This document shows, one piece after another, positions 1 to 10,100 of a DNA stretch of 64,000 nt. The number at the start of each line of letters is the position of its first letter. Position 1 is the stretch's first letter. The position numbers and the translations under genes were made by a program. Origin of the DNA: Prosthecobacter dejongeii. GTDB taxonomy: Bacteria > Verrucomicrobiota > Verrucomicrobiia > Verrucomicrobiales > Verrucomicrobiaceae. Under the pieces are notes generated by a model. The model ran no database searches, was not told the DNA's origin, and saw nothing but the letters and a program-made list of their open reading frames with translations. The DNA lies in contig NZ_JACHIF010000001.1 of the NCBI RefSeq assembly GCF_014203045.1, forward strand, positions 744,001 to 808,000. Reading direction: 5' to 3'.

Positions 1-264
1 GCCATCGAAGGCGGCATCGTGCAGAGCCAGCTCTGCCTGCATCCGGGCATGGATGTCATCCAGCGTGGCCTGGGTCATCAGCCCTTTGCCCACCCCCTGC
101 TGGCTGGTGGCTAAAATGGTGGCGTAACCACGAGCTCGACAAAAGGCCAGAGCCTCGACAATGCCCGGACTGAAATGAAAATCTTCCCAGCGGAGGACGT
201 ATCCGGCTCCTGGAGAAAGATTGACGACTCCATCGCGGTCAAAAAAAACAACCGGTCGGCTCAT
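1..264 (-). CDS. HAD-IIIA phosphatase, GmhB/HisB-N-like (partial, 3' end outside window)
   Basis: The reverse strand encodes the first 88 residues of a HAD-superfamily phosphatase. The N-terminus carries the catalytic DxDGxxN motif (DRDGVVN, residues 9-15), with the nucleophile and general-acid aspartates, and then a TSQQGVGKG segment that matches the second HAD motif (T/S plus G) of the heptose-bisphosphate/histidinol phosphatase branch. The start codon overlaps the stop of ribD (ATGA), so the gene is second in a ribD operon and probably translationally coupled. Family members dephosphorylate heptose bisphosphate or histidinol phosphate. The ribD context also allows the pyrimidine phosphatase step of riboflavin synthesis, which is inference only. 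The C-terminus lies beyond the window. Confidence 0.85.
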   Translation of the reverse strand, partial: MSRPVVFFDRDGVVNLSPGAGYVLRWEDFHFSPGIVEALAFCRARGYATILATSQQGVGKGLMTQATLDDIHARMQAELALHDAAFDG

Positions 265-1313
265 GCGTGATCAGATTCTAGGTTAGGCCAAACAGGACGA
301 CCTGTGAGGCAGAGGTTATCGCCAATGGGCAAGAGGGTGACGTTTTCCAATGCGACGGAGCTTTGCCAATCTGGACCGCCGATGACAGGCAGCCCGCCCC
401 CACAGAGACGCGGGGCGATGTACCAGCATACCTCGTCCACACAGCGCGCAGCAAAGGCCTGGCCGAGCACGTTGCTACCGCCCTCAATGAGCACACTGGT
501 GATGCCACGGGCGGCGAGATCCCGCAGGACCTCGGGAAAGGCCAGATCCCGCAGCACAAGGGTGCGGTCCTGATAGGCATCGGTAAAGACGTACGCGTCT
601 GCGGGCAGATGACCGCTGCGGGTGAGGATGATGCGAAAGGGCTGTGGCTTGAGGCTGCCGTTTCGCAGGGTGAGACGGGGATTGTCCTGCCGCACTGTTT
701 CCGCTCCCACCAGGATGGCATCTACCCGAGCGCGCAGGCCCTGGCTATGAGCACGGGCGGCCTCGCTGGTGATCCAGGGGCCCTCACCGGGAGGGCGGGT
801 GATGCGACCATCCAGGCTCTGCCCAGCCTTGGCAATGACGTACGGAAGACCCGTGGTGATCCATTTAGCAAAAGGGCGCAGAATTTCCTGGCACTCGCTT
901 TCCAGGATGCCGGTAGTCACGGCGATGCCTGCGCTTTCTAAAAGCTGCTGCGCACGGCCCACGTGGCTGGGATTTGGGTCCTGCGCCCCCCACACCACGC
1001 GTGTGATGCCTGCGGCCTGAATCGCGGAGGTGCAGGGGCCTGTGCGTCCCTGCGTGCTGCACGGTTCCAGCGTGACATATATGGTGGAGCCCGCGATGCG
1101 CTCGGGCGCGCGAATGCGGGCATCCTTAAGTGCCTCAATCTCCGCATGGGGCTGACCCGCTTGACGATGGAACCCTTGGCCAATCAGTTCACCCTCCGCC
1201 ACGATCACCGCCCCCACGGCTGGATTTGGACTGGTGAAGCCGATGCCCTGGCGCGCCTGCTCCAGGGCGAGGCTCATCCAGTGGAGGTCGGATTCGGGGT
1301 TTAGGGCGGGCAT
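261..1313 (-). CDS. ribD: Bifunctional riboflavin deaminase-reductase RibD
   Basis: Cytosolic enzyme of riboflavin synthesis that deaminates diaminohydroxyphosphoribosylaminopyrimidine and then reduces the ribosyl group with NADPH. The 350-residue length is usual for RibD. The N-terminal cytidine-deaminase-type domain shows the zinc site HAE (His56, Glu58) and PCSTQGRTGPC (about residues 82-93). The C-terminal half (from about 150) is the RibD C reductase domain, with the substrate segment AKAGQSLDGRI, the VGAETVRQDNPRLT stretch and the IEGGSNVLGQ motif. The downstream HAD phosphatase gene overlaps by four bases. No FMN riboswitch was recognised upstream. Confidence 0.95.
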   Translation of the reverse strand: MPALNPESDLHWMSLALEQARQGIGFTSPNPAVGAVIVAEGELIGQGFHRQAGQPHAEIEALKDARIRAPERIAGSTIYVTLEPCSTQGRTGPCTSAIQAAGITRVVWGAQDPNPSHVGRAQQLLESAGIAVTTGILESECQEILRPFAKWITTGLPYVIAKAGQSLDGRITRPPGEGPWITSEAARAHSQGLRARVDAILVGAETVRQDNPRLTLRNGSLKPQPFRIILTRSGHLPADAYVFTDAYQDRTLVLRDLAFPEVLRDLAARGITSVLIEGGSNVLGQAFAARCVDEVCWYIAPRLCGGGLPVIGGPDWQSSVALENVTLLPIGDNLCLTGRPVWPNLESDHA

Positions 1314-1431
1314 GGCTAACTTGTTTCATAACGCGCCCAGTCCTGGCAGACAAGGCGGCTTTCATTCAGGATGTCTGACAGGGAACTGCAGGCTTGACCG
1401 TTGATGTCAGACTCTCTTCACTCCCGTCTGC

Positions 1432-2484
1432 ATGAACCGCCGCGCCTTTCTCCACCAGTCTGCCTTCATCACTGCCGCCCTCACCGCCTCCAAGCTGAAG
1501 GCTTCAGACTCGCGCCCTTTGATCGGGATGGACCACTTTTCCGTGCGCGCCACCGGCTGGAAGGCGGGCCAGTACATTGACCATGCCGCCAGTCTGAAGC
1601 TGGACACCTGCTTCATCTCAGAACTGCACATCTTTGAAAACTTCGAAGAGGCCTACCTCAAGGGCCTGAAAGAGCAGGCCGACAAAGCCGGGCTCAAGCT
1701 GTATGTGGGCACGGGTTCCGTCTGCCCCACCTCGAATACCTGGAAGGACACCTATGGCACCCCAGAGGAGCATCTAGCCCTGACCATCCGTGTGGCCAAG
1801 GCCCTGGGCTCGCCCGTGGCCCGCTGTTACCTGGGAAATAACAAAGACCGCGCCACAGATGGCGGCATCCAGAAGCACATCGAAGCCATTCTCAAAGTCA
1901 TCCAGGCCAACCAATCCCGCGCGGAAGCCGAAGGCATCAAAATCGCCATCGAAAACCACGCCGGCGACATGCAATCCCACGAGCTGAGGGCCCTCATCGA
2001 AGCCGCAGGCAAGGGCTACGTCGGCGCGAACATTGACCCCGGCAATGCCGTCTGGGCCATGGAGGAGCCCATGGCGCATCTGGAGGCCCTCGGTGCCCTC
2101 ACCGTCTGCTCCAGCGTGCGTGACAGCATGGTGTGGGACACGGAAGAAGGCGCCGTGGTGCAGTGGACCGCCATCGGTGAAGGACTGGTGGATTTTAAAG
2201 CCTACGCCAAACGCTTTGCCGAGCTCGCCCCTGGCGTCCCCCTCCAGGTGGAGACCATTTCAGGCTTTGCCCGCCCGATGAACTACAAGAGCGAAGAATT
2301 CTGGAAGCCCTACCCCGGCTATCGCGATACCGCCGCCTTCAAGGCCTGGGTAGAAATGTCGAAAAAAGGCAAAGCCATCCCCAGCTTTAAAGCACCGGAT
2401 GGACCGGGTAAAAAGGATGCCGAGATCGCCTACCAAAAGGGTGAACTCCAGCGCAGCACCGCCTGGCTCCAGGCCCATCTGTAG
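1432..2484 (+). CDS. Tat-exported sugar phosphate isomerase/epimerase-like TIM-barrel protein
   Basis: 350-residue protein of the xylose-isomerase-like TIM-barrel superfamily (IolE/hydroxypyruvate isomerase-like). The N-terminus MNRRAFLHQS followed by a short Ala-rich hydrophobic stretch looks like a twin-arginine signal, so export is likely. Barrel-type features include KIAIENHAGDMQSHEL (about residues 170-185), ANIDPGNAVWAME and VQWTAIGEGLVDF, where the Glu/His/Asp residues would bind a divalent metal. Exported members of this family are abundant in Verrucomicrobia and Planctomycetes and usually lack an assigned substrate. It stands alone between ribD (divergent) and a histidine kinase. Confidence 0.8.
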   Translation: MNRRAFLHQSAFITAALTASKLKASDSRPLIGMDHFSVRATGWKAGQYIDHAASLKLDTCFISELHIFENFEEAYLKGLKEQADKAGLKLYVGTGSVCPTSNTWKDTYGTPEEHLALTIRVAKALGSPVARCYLGNNKDRATDGGIQKHIEAILKVIQANQSRAEAEGIKIAIENHAGDMQSHELRALIEAAGKGYVGANIDPGNAVWAMEEPMAHLEALGALTVCSSVRDSMVWDTEEGAVVQWTAIGEGLVDFKAYAKRFAELAPGVPLQVETISGFARPMNYKSEEFWKPYPGYRDTAAFKAWVEMSKKGKAIPSFKAPDGPGKKDAEIAYQKGELQRSTAWLQAHL

Positions 2485-2640
2485 TCTCACCACCTCTCCA
2501 GCCTCCACCAGGCCGCCCCAGGGGAAGTCTGCGCGCTATATTGACGAGAGTTTCAAAAATGAGATGCATTAAAGATCAGTTTCCCGAAAATTAAAGTTTA
2601 CTTAATAATTTAAGATAGCTAAATGGAGCCCTGATTACCT

Positions 2641-4302
2641 GTGGCTGCCATGACACTTTCTCCCGATACACTGCGTCCTGACACACTGGCCGAACTGGAA
2701 GCAAGTCTGCACCAGATGAAAACGGCCAACTACTTCCTCCGAGTCGCGGTGGATCAAGTGCCGGAGGCGGTACTCATCCTGGAGGCCGAACCCACGGACA
2801 ACGCAGGGCCCAAGGTGCTCTTTAGCAACGCCGCCGCCGCCGTGCTGGTAGGCGTCGAGCCTGAAAAAGGCCTTCGCGGCCTCGGCATTGCTGACTTAGC
2901 CGCAGGCGACTCCGATGCTGCCACACTTTTAGGCAGCCTGAAACATGCCACCGAAAACGGCGGCGCACACGAGTGCGAGGCCTTCGTTCAGAACTTTTAC
3001 GGCCATCCTCCCCAGCGCTGCAACTGGCGCGTACGTGCCGTCTTCAACAGCATGCGCAAGCTGCTGAACTACACCCTCGTCGTCACTCCCCTGCCCATCC
3101 TATCGGCAGCGCTGCCTAAACCGGTGCCTGCCCGTGGAGAAGATCTGGACAGCCAGTCAGATCAACTGAAGCAGGACAATCTAGCCGCCCTGGCCCAGGG
3201 CATCGCTCATGATGTCAATAATTTGTTAGGCCCAGTCACCATGCGCCTTTCAGACCTGCTCCAGCAAGTGCAGGGACAGCCTGCTCTGAAGGAAGAGCTG
3301 CAGCTCATATTCAGCGGGCTGAAGCGCGCTCGTCAATTCACCTCCCAGGTGGTGACCGCCTGCAAAGCCAAGCCTAACCAAAAGCAGCCCATTGATGTAG
3401 CCGCCATCATTCATGACACAGTCAAGTTCGCCGGCGCAGGATCCAATGCCCAACTGCGCGTGCGCCTGGGCCAAGCCCTCCGCTGGCCCGTGGCCGATGC
3501 GGTGAAGATCAGCCAAGTGCTGCAAAACCTCATTCTCAATGGCATCCAGGCCATGCCCCAGGGCGGCTACATGGATGTGGATGCAGAGAATGCAGACATC
3601 GGTCTCGGCCAGGATGACATCCTGAAACCCGGCCCCTACGTGCGCATCACCGTGCGGGATCGTGGCTGCGGCATTTCACCAGAAAACCTGGAGCGTCTCT
3701 TCAAAGAAACCTTCACCACCAAGCCCGATGGCAACGGCATCGGCCTCACCACCTGCAAGCTTTTCATCCATGCTCACGAAGGCGACATCCGTGTCTCATC
3801 CAGGCTGAATGTCGGCACCGAGTTCAGCGTTTACCTGCCCGCCGTGCCCGCCATGACAGGACAGGTGGGCACCCCAGAGCGAGACCATGCCCCCGTGCCC
3901 TTGAAAAAAGGCCAGGGCCGCGTCCTCATTGTGGATGATGAAGATGACCTGCGGAAAGTCGCCCAGCTCATCCTCAAACGCTGCGGGTATGAAGTCATCG
4001 AATGCGACAACGGTCAAGATGCCGTAAAGATCTACCACAGCCTCGCCCGCACCGGCACCCCACCCGATGTCGTGCTCATGGACCTGACCCTCCGCGGCGG
4101 CATGAACGGTGGCGAAACCGCTGAAGAGATCCTCCGATTCGACCCCGAAGCGCGCCTCGTCGTCACCAGCGGCAGCGTCAATGAAGACGTGCAAATGACC
4201 TTCCTCGAGAAAGGCTTCGTCGGCGTACTGCCCAAGCCCTACGAAGCCGGTGAATTGACCCAGATCGTCCACCGCGTAGTCACCATGATGAGCCGCGCCT
4301 GA
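2641..4302 (+). CDS. Hybrid sensor histidine kinase with C-terminal receiver domain
   Basis: 553-residue soluble hybrid kinase. A PAS-like N-terminal region (about 15-160) is followed by a HisKA helix with H-box AHDVNNLL (phospho-acceptor about His190). The HATPase domain has the N-box NLILNGIQAM, G1 motif VRDRGCGI and G2 motif GNGIGLTTCK. The C-terminal REC domain (about 427-550) has acidic pocket VDDEDD, phospho-acceptor Asp near 481 in LMDLTLRGGMNGG, the conserved Ser/Thr in VVTSGS and Lys in PKPYE. No membrane segment is visible, so it senses a cytosolic signal or is membrane associated through a partner. A GGAG 12 nt upstream supports the GTG start at 2641; an ATG lies nine bases further in. 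No dedicated output regulator lies next to it. Confidence 0.9.
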   Translation: MAAMTLSPDTLRPDTLAELEASLHQMKTANYFLRVAVDQVPEAVLILEAEPTDNAGPKVLFSNAAAAVLVGVEPEKGLRGLGIADLAAGDSDAATLLGSLKHATENGGAHECEAFVQNFYGHPPQRCNWRVRAVFNSMRKLLNYTLVVTPLPILSAALPKPVPARGEDLDSQSDQLKQDNLAALAQGIAHDVNNLLGPVTMRLSDLLQQVQGQPALKEELQLIFSGLKRARQFTSQVVTACKAKPNQKQPIDVAAIIHDTVKFAGAGSNAQLRVRLGQALRWPVADAVKISQVLQNLILNGIQAMPQGGYMDVDAENADIGLGQDDILKPGPYVRITVRDRGCGISPENLERLFKETFTTKPDGNGIGLTTCKLFIHAHEGDIRVSSRLNVGTEFSVYLPAVPAMTGQVGTPERDHAPVPLKKGQGRVLIVDDEDDLRKVAQLILKRCGYEVIECDNGQDAVKIYHSLARTGTPPDVVLMDLTLRGGMNGGETAEEILRFDPEARLVVTSGSVNEDVQMTFLEKGFVGVLPKPYEAGELTQIVHRVVTMMSRA

Positions 4303-4747
4303 CCCCCTCACGGGCGAAAAACAGACCAGCGAGACGATTCCGCACCTCATATAGCAGAGTCCTCTTCCAAGCCCCAAAGGAAGCCGAAGAGATGGACCCT
4401 CAGGCCCAAGAGAGAAAACCCAGAGCGTCTGGCCTAACCAGACGTTTAGATTCGATTCGCCCCTTTCTTCGGTGTCAACACCGAGCGCCACTTCTCCTAG
4501 CGCCTCCTCCCGAGCGAGCCTGAACATAGTTCCCCTTCATACTCGCCCGGTAGTCATCAACAACAGACACCCCTTCCCCAAGACGTCTACCTTCAAAGCC
4601 ATCCCCCACAAACCAGCCCCTGGTGCAGAGTGCCGCATCCTGTCCAAATGCCCCTCCATCGTCGGCAACCGTCTCTTTTGGGGCCAATTGAAGAGTGCCT
4701 TCCAGGGCAGTGCACGCAGGCTCCGTGACGGGCGCTGGATCGGCCGC

Positions 4748-4944
4748 GAAGAGGCCGAGTACAAAGCTCCCTCTACTGGGCCACCCCCGGTTACGGTTAC
4801 ATCGTCACCGCCACCAGCATCGTGCCGGGCTCCCGCCCGCCCTCCCGCTACAAGGCCAGGAACGTGGACAGGATGAGGCTCATTTGCAACGCCATCGGCT
4901 TCATCCAGGCCGTCCAACGCGGCATCCAGCAAGGATTGATTTGA
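4748..4944 (+). pseudogene. Degraded gene remnant of unknown function
   Basis: One frame reads LYWATPGYGYIVTATS and then SRYKARNVDRMRLICNAIG to a TGA at 4942-4944. The composition looks like real protein, but there is no start codon and an in-frame stop lies at 4726-4728. A different frame immediately upstream (4640-4800) also looks protein-like (GRWIGREEAE), so the original gene was probably broken by a frameshift. The rest of the 765-bp gap between the kinase and the LRR gene shows nothing I can support. Confidence 0.35.
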
Positions 4945-5068
4945 TCTAACCTCTTGTTATACCTAGCTCCATATACAACGCAGCGGATGTCTTGAAGACC
5001 CACTATGCCCACGTCCCATGACCAATTCGCCGGAGGGGATTGCCCTGGAGACAGGCATGAATGACGGG

Positions 5069-5935
5069 CTATGGGTGGTCACTGTTTGCAGCACGCCTGC
5101 TGATGAATTCATTCACTTGTTCACTTGTGTGCGAATAGTCGCGTTTATTAATGAAACCAACTGATTTCAACTTCAAAAGTGGTGACATATCCCCATCTGC
5201 CACTTCCGTTTTTACAAAACGGAACTCCTCGATAGTTTTGCTTTCCTCCAAAAAGCTCAAAGACTGCAGCTTTCCACATGAGGAAAGCTTAATCGAGCGG
5301 ACACGAGCGCACCTACTTAGCAGCGGAATGTCCTGAATATTTCCGCAGGCTTCAAAGTGAACTTGCTCAATGGGAGTGCTTATCAGCGCGGCAATGGTGA
5401 CAAGAGCTTTACAATAACTCACGTCAATCTGGCGAAGCCTCGCCAGCCTCTGCACGCCATCAAGGCTTGTCACTCCTGCTTGGACAAGCTCCAGTGCTTC
5501 CAAGTTAGCAAATGAAGAGAGAGCGTTGAGATCTTTCGTCTTGGGTTTGTAACCTTTAAGATAAAGGGACTCTAAAGAATCTCCGCTGCTGGGCAGGATG
5601 TCACCCGAATGCCAGACGATCCGTAAATCCACCAAGTTAATAAATTCCCTGAAATCAAATCCACGCAATCTCATTCCTCCTAGGCTAATGAAGCGCAACT
5701 CGTTAAAACGAGGCAGTGTTTGGCAATCTAGAGAGCCAGTTTCGGTCACGATAATCCCAGCGAATGACGGTAGTTCATTGAGGAACGACGGATCACCAGT
5801 GAACCCGTGATGAGGGTTCAAGCCAACGCCATCTATCTCGCCTGAACGCAAGAGTTTACCCACCTCGTCGAGATTTCCCGAAGAAACCCATGCAATGCGC
5901 CAACGTCCCCATTTTATGATTTCAGCAGTTTTCAT
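5069..5935 (-). CDS. Leucine-rich-repeat protein, candidate immunity partner of the Rhs tip
   Basis: 288-residue cytosolic-looking protein without a signal peptide. From about residue 75 it consists of irregular LRR units of about 22 residues (for example LRFISLGGMRLRGF, LESLYLKGY, LEALELVQAGVTSL, IRSIKLSSCGKLQSL). Its ATG overlaps the stop of the upstream Rhs gene by four bases, exactly where polymorphic-toxin systems place the immunity gene. The immunity role is inferred from position and overlap only. Base composition is clearly lower in GC than the astacin gene upstream, as is common for Rhs tip/immunity pairs. Another LRR protein of similar style lies at 53717. Confidence 0.65.
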   Translation of the reverse strand: MKTAEIIKWGRWRIAWVSSGNLDEVGKLLRSGEIDGVGLNPHHGFTGDPSFLNELPSFAGIIVTETGSLDCQTLPRFNELRFISLGGMRLRGFDFREFINLVDLRIVWHSGDILPSSGDSLESLYLKGYKPKTKDLNALSSFANLEALELVQAGVTSLDGVQRLARLRQIDVSYCKALVTIAALISTPIEQVHFEACGNIQDIPLLSRCARVRSIKLSSCGKLQSLSFLEESKTIEEFRFVKTEVADGDMSPLLKLKSVGFINKRDYSHTSEQVNEFISRRAANSDHP

Positions 5936-7050
5936 TCGCCGTCTTGTTTGAGGTATTTCTCACCGGGAGAGTTGATTTTGTTGTAGTTTTCCGGATTTTC
6001 AACCCCGCCATCCTCGCGGATACGCCGGGCTTCGTCTTTGAATGCCTCCCGACGGTCCGCAGCAGGCTTGAAGTCCTGTTCGACAACTGGATCTCCGTAC
6101 TCGGTCGCCTTTTCTTTGGCCGAAGTATTCATCCGTTCCTCGGTACCCATACCGTGATACTTTTTCCCACTTTCGTGTGTGTTGGTATACGAGCCCGTTG
6201 GCTTTTTTGCGACAGCACCCAGCACTTTCTTTGTTGCCGCATCCTCCAAGGCATTGGCAGCAGCTCGCACCAAGCCTCGCCCTTCGCCCTCCGAGGCTTC
6301 CACAATACTCTGTCCAGTCTCAACAGCGGTCTGGACGTTCTCAACCAGGTCATTGGCCTTGTCCACAGCCTTGGCCGTTTTGATGATGGTCGTAACTGCC
6401 CTTGAACCTGTCGCAGTCATTCTAACTGCCAGCCCGCCCCCCAAGCCTCCGCTGGCTGCGTCTGCAACTAGAGCTGCTCCATTGAGCGCCATTCTTCCGG
6501 CATAGTCCGATCCGCTGATCTTGCCAGTCGCGTACTGATACGTATCATACGCCGCGAAACCTGCCGTGACCAGAGCACTCAGGAAGAGTCCTTCCGCATC
6601 GAACTTACTCCAAGGGTTCTGTTGGACATAGGCATAGAGGTTGGGGCCGTCCACGAAGCCAGCGGGGTCGCGGCTGAGCCACACGCCGGTTTCCAGGTCG
6701 CGATAGCGGTAGCCTTCGTTCAGCAGGCTCGTATCTTTTTCTTCGTCCTTACTGTTAGCGCGTTGAGTATCGGCGTTGGTATTACTGTTGAAATTCGTTT
6801 CCTTCGTGGTTTGGCCATACGCCTCGTAGCTGGCCGTCCACGACAAGGCGCCTGTGCTGTCGCTATGTGCCACGATGTCGCCACGTCCGTTGCTGTGATT
6901 GTACTTCAGCGTGGTGCCTCGGATGCTGTAAAGCAGGCCGCCTACCCCGCCGCCCATGTCCCGGCCACGCACATACTGCACGGTAGGCACGCTACTGTTG
7001 GTAAGAGGCGTGTTGGGATTGGTACTACCTGTGCGGATGTATTCCGCCAC
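5932..7050 (-). CDS. Orphan Rhs core fragment with GIY-YIG-like C-terminal toxin domain
   Basis: Residues 1-150 match the end of the Rhs/YD-repeat core: YSIRGTTLKYNHSNGRGDIVAH, ASYEAYGQT, YRYRDLETGVWLSRDPAGFVDGPNLYAYVQQNPW and FDAEGL at the tip junction. A pre-toxin Ala/Gly-rich stretch follows. The last 87 residues (286-372) contain GSYTNTHESGKKYHGMG, later AFKDEARRI and YNKINSPG. The order GxY...YxG, R, E, N is that of a GIY-YIG nuclease fold, and I recognise this tip as recurring in Rhs proteins. The GTG at 7050 is only the first possible start after a frameshift; core sequence continues upstream in another frame. A complete Rhs shell and a secretion signal are missing, so activity is doubtful. 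Confidence 0.7.
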   Translation of the reverse strand: MAEYIRTGSTNPNTPLTNSSVPTVQYVRGRDMGGGVGGLLYSIRGTTLKYNHSNGRGDIVAHSDSTGALSWTASYEAYGQTTKETNFNSNTNADTQRANSKDEEKDTSLLNEGYRYRDLETGVWLSRDPAGFVDGPNLYAYVQQNPWSKFDAEGLFLSALVTAGFAAYDTYQYATGKISGSDYAGRMALNGAALVADAASGGLGGGLAVRMTATGSRAVTTIIKTAKAVDKANDLVENVQTAVETGQSIVEASEGEGRGLVRAAANALEDAATKKVLGAVAKKPTGSYTNTHESGKKYHGMGTEERMNTSAKEKATEYGDPVVEQDFKPAADRREAFKDEARRIREDGGVENPENYNKINSPGEKYLKQDGE

Positions 7051-7160
7051 GCTCAGGCCCCCGCTAAAGACATAGGCCGTGTGCTGGGTGGGGAGACCGC
7101 CTCCTGCTTGCGCTCGACACGCAGGCCTGACGTAAAATTGAAGATCAGTTCATCTCCACA
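7051..7160 (-). pseudogene. Frameshifted upstream remnant of the Rhs core
   Basis: Reading on the minus strand, one frame gives ELIFNFTSGLRVERKQEAV and the frame of the downstream gene gives HTAYVFSGGLSVAEYI. Both are typical Rhs core text, so a frameshift lies around 7085-7110. The remnant starts directly after the TGA of the astacin-like gene (7161-7163), with no intergenic space. This suggests that recombination joined an Rhs 3' end to the end of an unrelated gene. Confidence 0.6.
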
Positions 7161-10100
7161 TCAGGGCTCTACGGGAACGCCGATTTCCAGTTTGCCGCTC
7201 CAGATGGGGGCTGTGGCGGGGGTGGTGCTGGGGGTGGGTAACTCTGGGAGGAGAAAGTAGCCTACCCCTCGGCTCAGACGTGGCACGATGAGGCCGAAGA
7301 CGTCGGCCTTCCGTGGTGTTTTGGCAGTGAGCCCGGGCTGGGTAAAGCTGCCGGTCACTAAACCTGTGGCGGGGGCGAGCGTGAGTTTCATTCCCAGTGG
7401 GTTCGTCGGGACCGTGACGGTATTGGGTGCGGTCAAGGTGAAGCTTTGCACGAGTGCGGGATCTAGTCCGCCCTGGCTTAAGCGGACCTGGGCATTCAGC
7501 GGCGGCGCACCTAGACCCAGCAGGGCGTGGAGGCTGACGTTTTTGGCCACATAGAGGCCTCCTGTGACAGTCAGGTTTTGCAGGGCAATGCCGTCTTTGT
7601 AATTGCGGGATGCTTCTTGGGAGGTCTTGAACCAGCTAAGGCTAGGGGCACCCTCCACTTCATGCGTGGCGGCATCAATTTCGACCCAACCCTGCACGCT
7701 GCCAGCCCCGCCCTGGAGCAACTGATGCAGCATGACCTGACCCGTGGGGCCAACAGGTGTGCTGGCAATGACGGCGGAGCCATCGGGCAATTTCGCTGTC
7801 CATTTGGCGGTGCCTTTGCCTGTGACATTCAGGGCCGCAAAACCGTCGCCTTTGGGCGTCGTCGTGAAATCTCCAGACAATCCAGCATCCACGAACAAGG
7901 CGCTGTTGTGGAGACCGTTGTAGCTGGTGAGGCTGGTGGTGCGCCAGCCTTTCACAAGTGGAGCATTGGCACCGCCATCGGTAATCGAACCCGCGATGCC
8001 ACCGCTGGCCAGGTCAAAGCTTAGGTTCAAGGTCACATTTGCCCAGGGTGCTTTGCGCGTGATCGGCAGGGAGCAGGAGAGGCTGCCGTTTGTGGGAGAG
8101 ACGTCCACGGCGCCAGCCAGTCGGTAAGCGACTTGGCTGCCCAGCTTCAGAGTGCCGGAGATGACTCCACCGCTGGTGATCTGTAGCTGCACGGTGCCAC
8201 CGAGGCCGGTGGTGGAGGTGGGTAGGGTGCCATTCACCGCTGCATTGCGGTCTAACAAGCCATTGTAGGTACCTACCAAGCGAGAGTCCAGGGGATGGAC
8301 AATCCAGTCCACCGTCACGGGGCTGCTGGTGCCTGCGGCATTGGTGGCGGTGATGCTGAGCTTGAAGGGCTTCCGAGTTCCGTCTTTGAGGAGAGCGGAG
8401 GCTACCTTGGGCTTGCCCGTGATGCGACCCGTGGCGGCATTGACAGTCACGCCGGCGGGGAGGCCCGTGACGGCATATTTGGTTGGGCTGTTCGTCGAGT
8501 TGATCTGGACATCCACCGATTCACTCACGGTGTAGGTGCGCGGTGGCAAGGCGGCCACTTCAGGTTTGGGCAGGACGGTGACGGTGCTCACGCCGAGGCT
8601 GCCTGTGACGGTGCCGCCGGGGGTGGTCATCTCCACGATGCAGGTGTAAGGCCCGCTGTTTGCTGCCTTCAGGCCCGTGATTTTCAGTGCCTTGGTGCCT
8701 GCGCCAGAGGTGGTCACGCCATTGACAGTTCCGTCTGCCAAGATCTGGCTGCCATTCCGCCACTGATAGCTGCTGATGGAGCAACCTGGGGGCACGGCCA
8801 CGGCGGCATTCAGCGCCAGCGCGGCCCCTTCTTTCAAGGTGCTGGCAGCAGGGAGCGGCGTAGCCACACCTAGATAAGCAGGGTTACTGGTAGCGGTGCC
8901 GTGGTCATTGGTCAATTTCACCCAGTAGAGCGTGGCATCTGCGGCACTGAGGTGGATCTTGGTAAAACCCTGGGAGGTGGTGCCATTCAGCACGGTTTTC
9001 GCTGGACCTTTCAGCCATTGGTATTGCGGACTGTCCCCGCTGGGCGTGACACTGAACGAGACCTGCCCGCCCGCGAGGCGAATCTGTGAGGTTGGATGGG
9101 CGAGGAAACCAGGCTCTAGCCCACCCGCTGCGAAGGATACACGGTCCACCTTGCCACCATCTCCCAGGAAAATGATGCCGGGGCCGCTCTCAAAAGCCCA
9201 GCGGATGGTGTGCGTGCCTGAGCCGATGGCCTGTGTCACCTTGGCCCAGCCTGGAAAACCGGTGATGCTGCGCACGGCGGCACCGTCCACCTTCAGCCGC
9301 AGGTAGTGCTGGTCTGGATCACACTCCACATTCCACCAAAACGTCAGCGTGCCTGGGCCGGTGACGGTGGTCTGCATCCAGGATTCTTTATTGGCGCTGA
9401 TGTAAGCACTGGCGGCGTGATCCACAAAGTCGGACGAAGATGTGCTGGCCACGCCGGCCCACTCGGCGTCTCCGCCTGTGGTGAAGGTCATGGCAGGGGC
9501 ATCCACAGCGTCTGCCAAAGTCAGCGGATAAACCACAGAAAACTGGTCCACCCAGACCCGGTTCAAGTCGCTACCGCCAACGCCATCGCGCTCATACTCC
9601 CAGCGCAAAGTGTGCGTGCCACTGCCCAGAGTAAGGGTGACCAGGGTCCAGTCCCGGTCTCCCGCAAGAGGAGAACCAGAAGTGACGCCATCCACCTTGA
9701 AGGTGAGGGCATCAAAATGTTCCGTGGAAGACTTCCACCAGAAGTTGATGGTGGCCGGACCTGTCACGGTGGTTTCCAGCCAAGAGACCTGATTGTGATC
9801 CAGCTCCCCCGAGGCGGCGGCATCTGTTCCGTCATGGCTGACACCCCCGGTTGCCCCATACCAAGAGGCATCGCCTCCAGTCGTCCACGTGCGTCCACTG
9901 TCATCCAGGGCGGTGACCAGCGGCACCACCTGCACGACGGTGAGAGTGGCCGTACCTGAGGTGACGCTGCCTGCCGCATTGGTCACCACGCAGCTGTAGC
10001 CGCCAGCGTCCCCAGATTGCACATTGCTTAAGGCCAGCGCATCCCCTGTAGCACCGAGGATGTCCTGCGGTGTGCCTGCCCCAGTTTGCTTGCGCCACTG

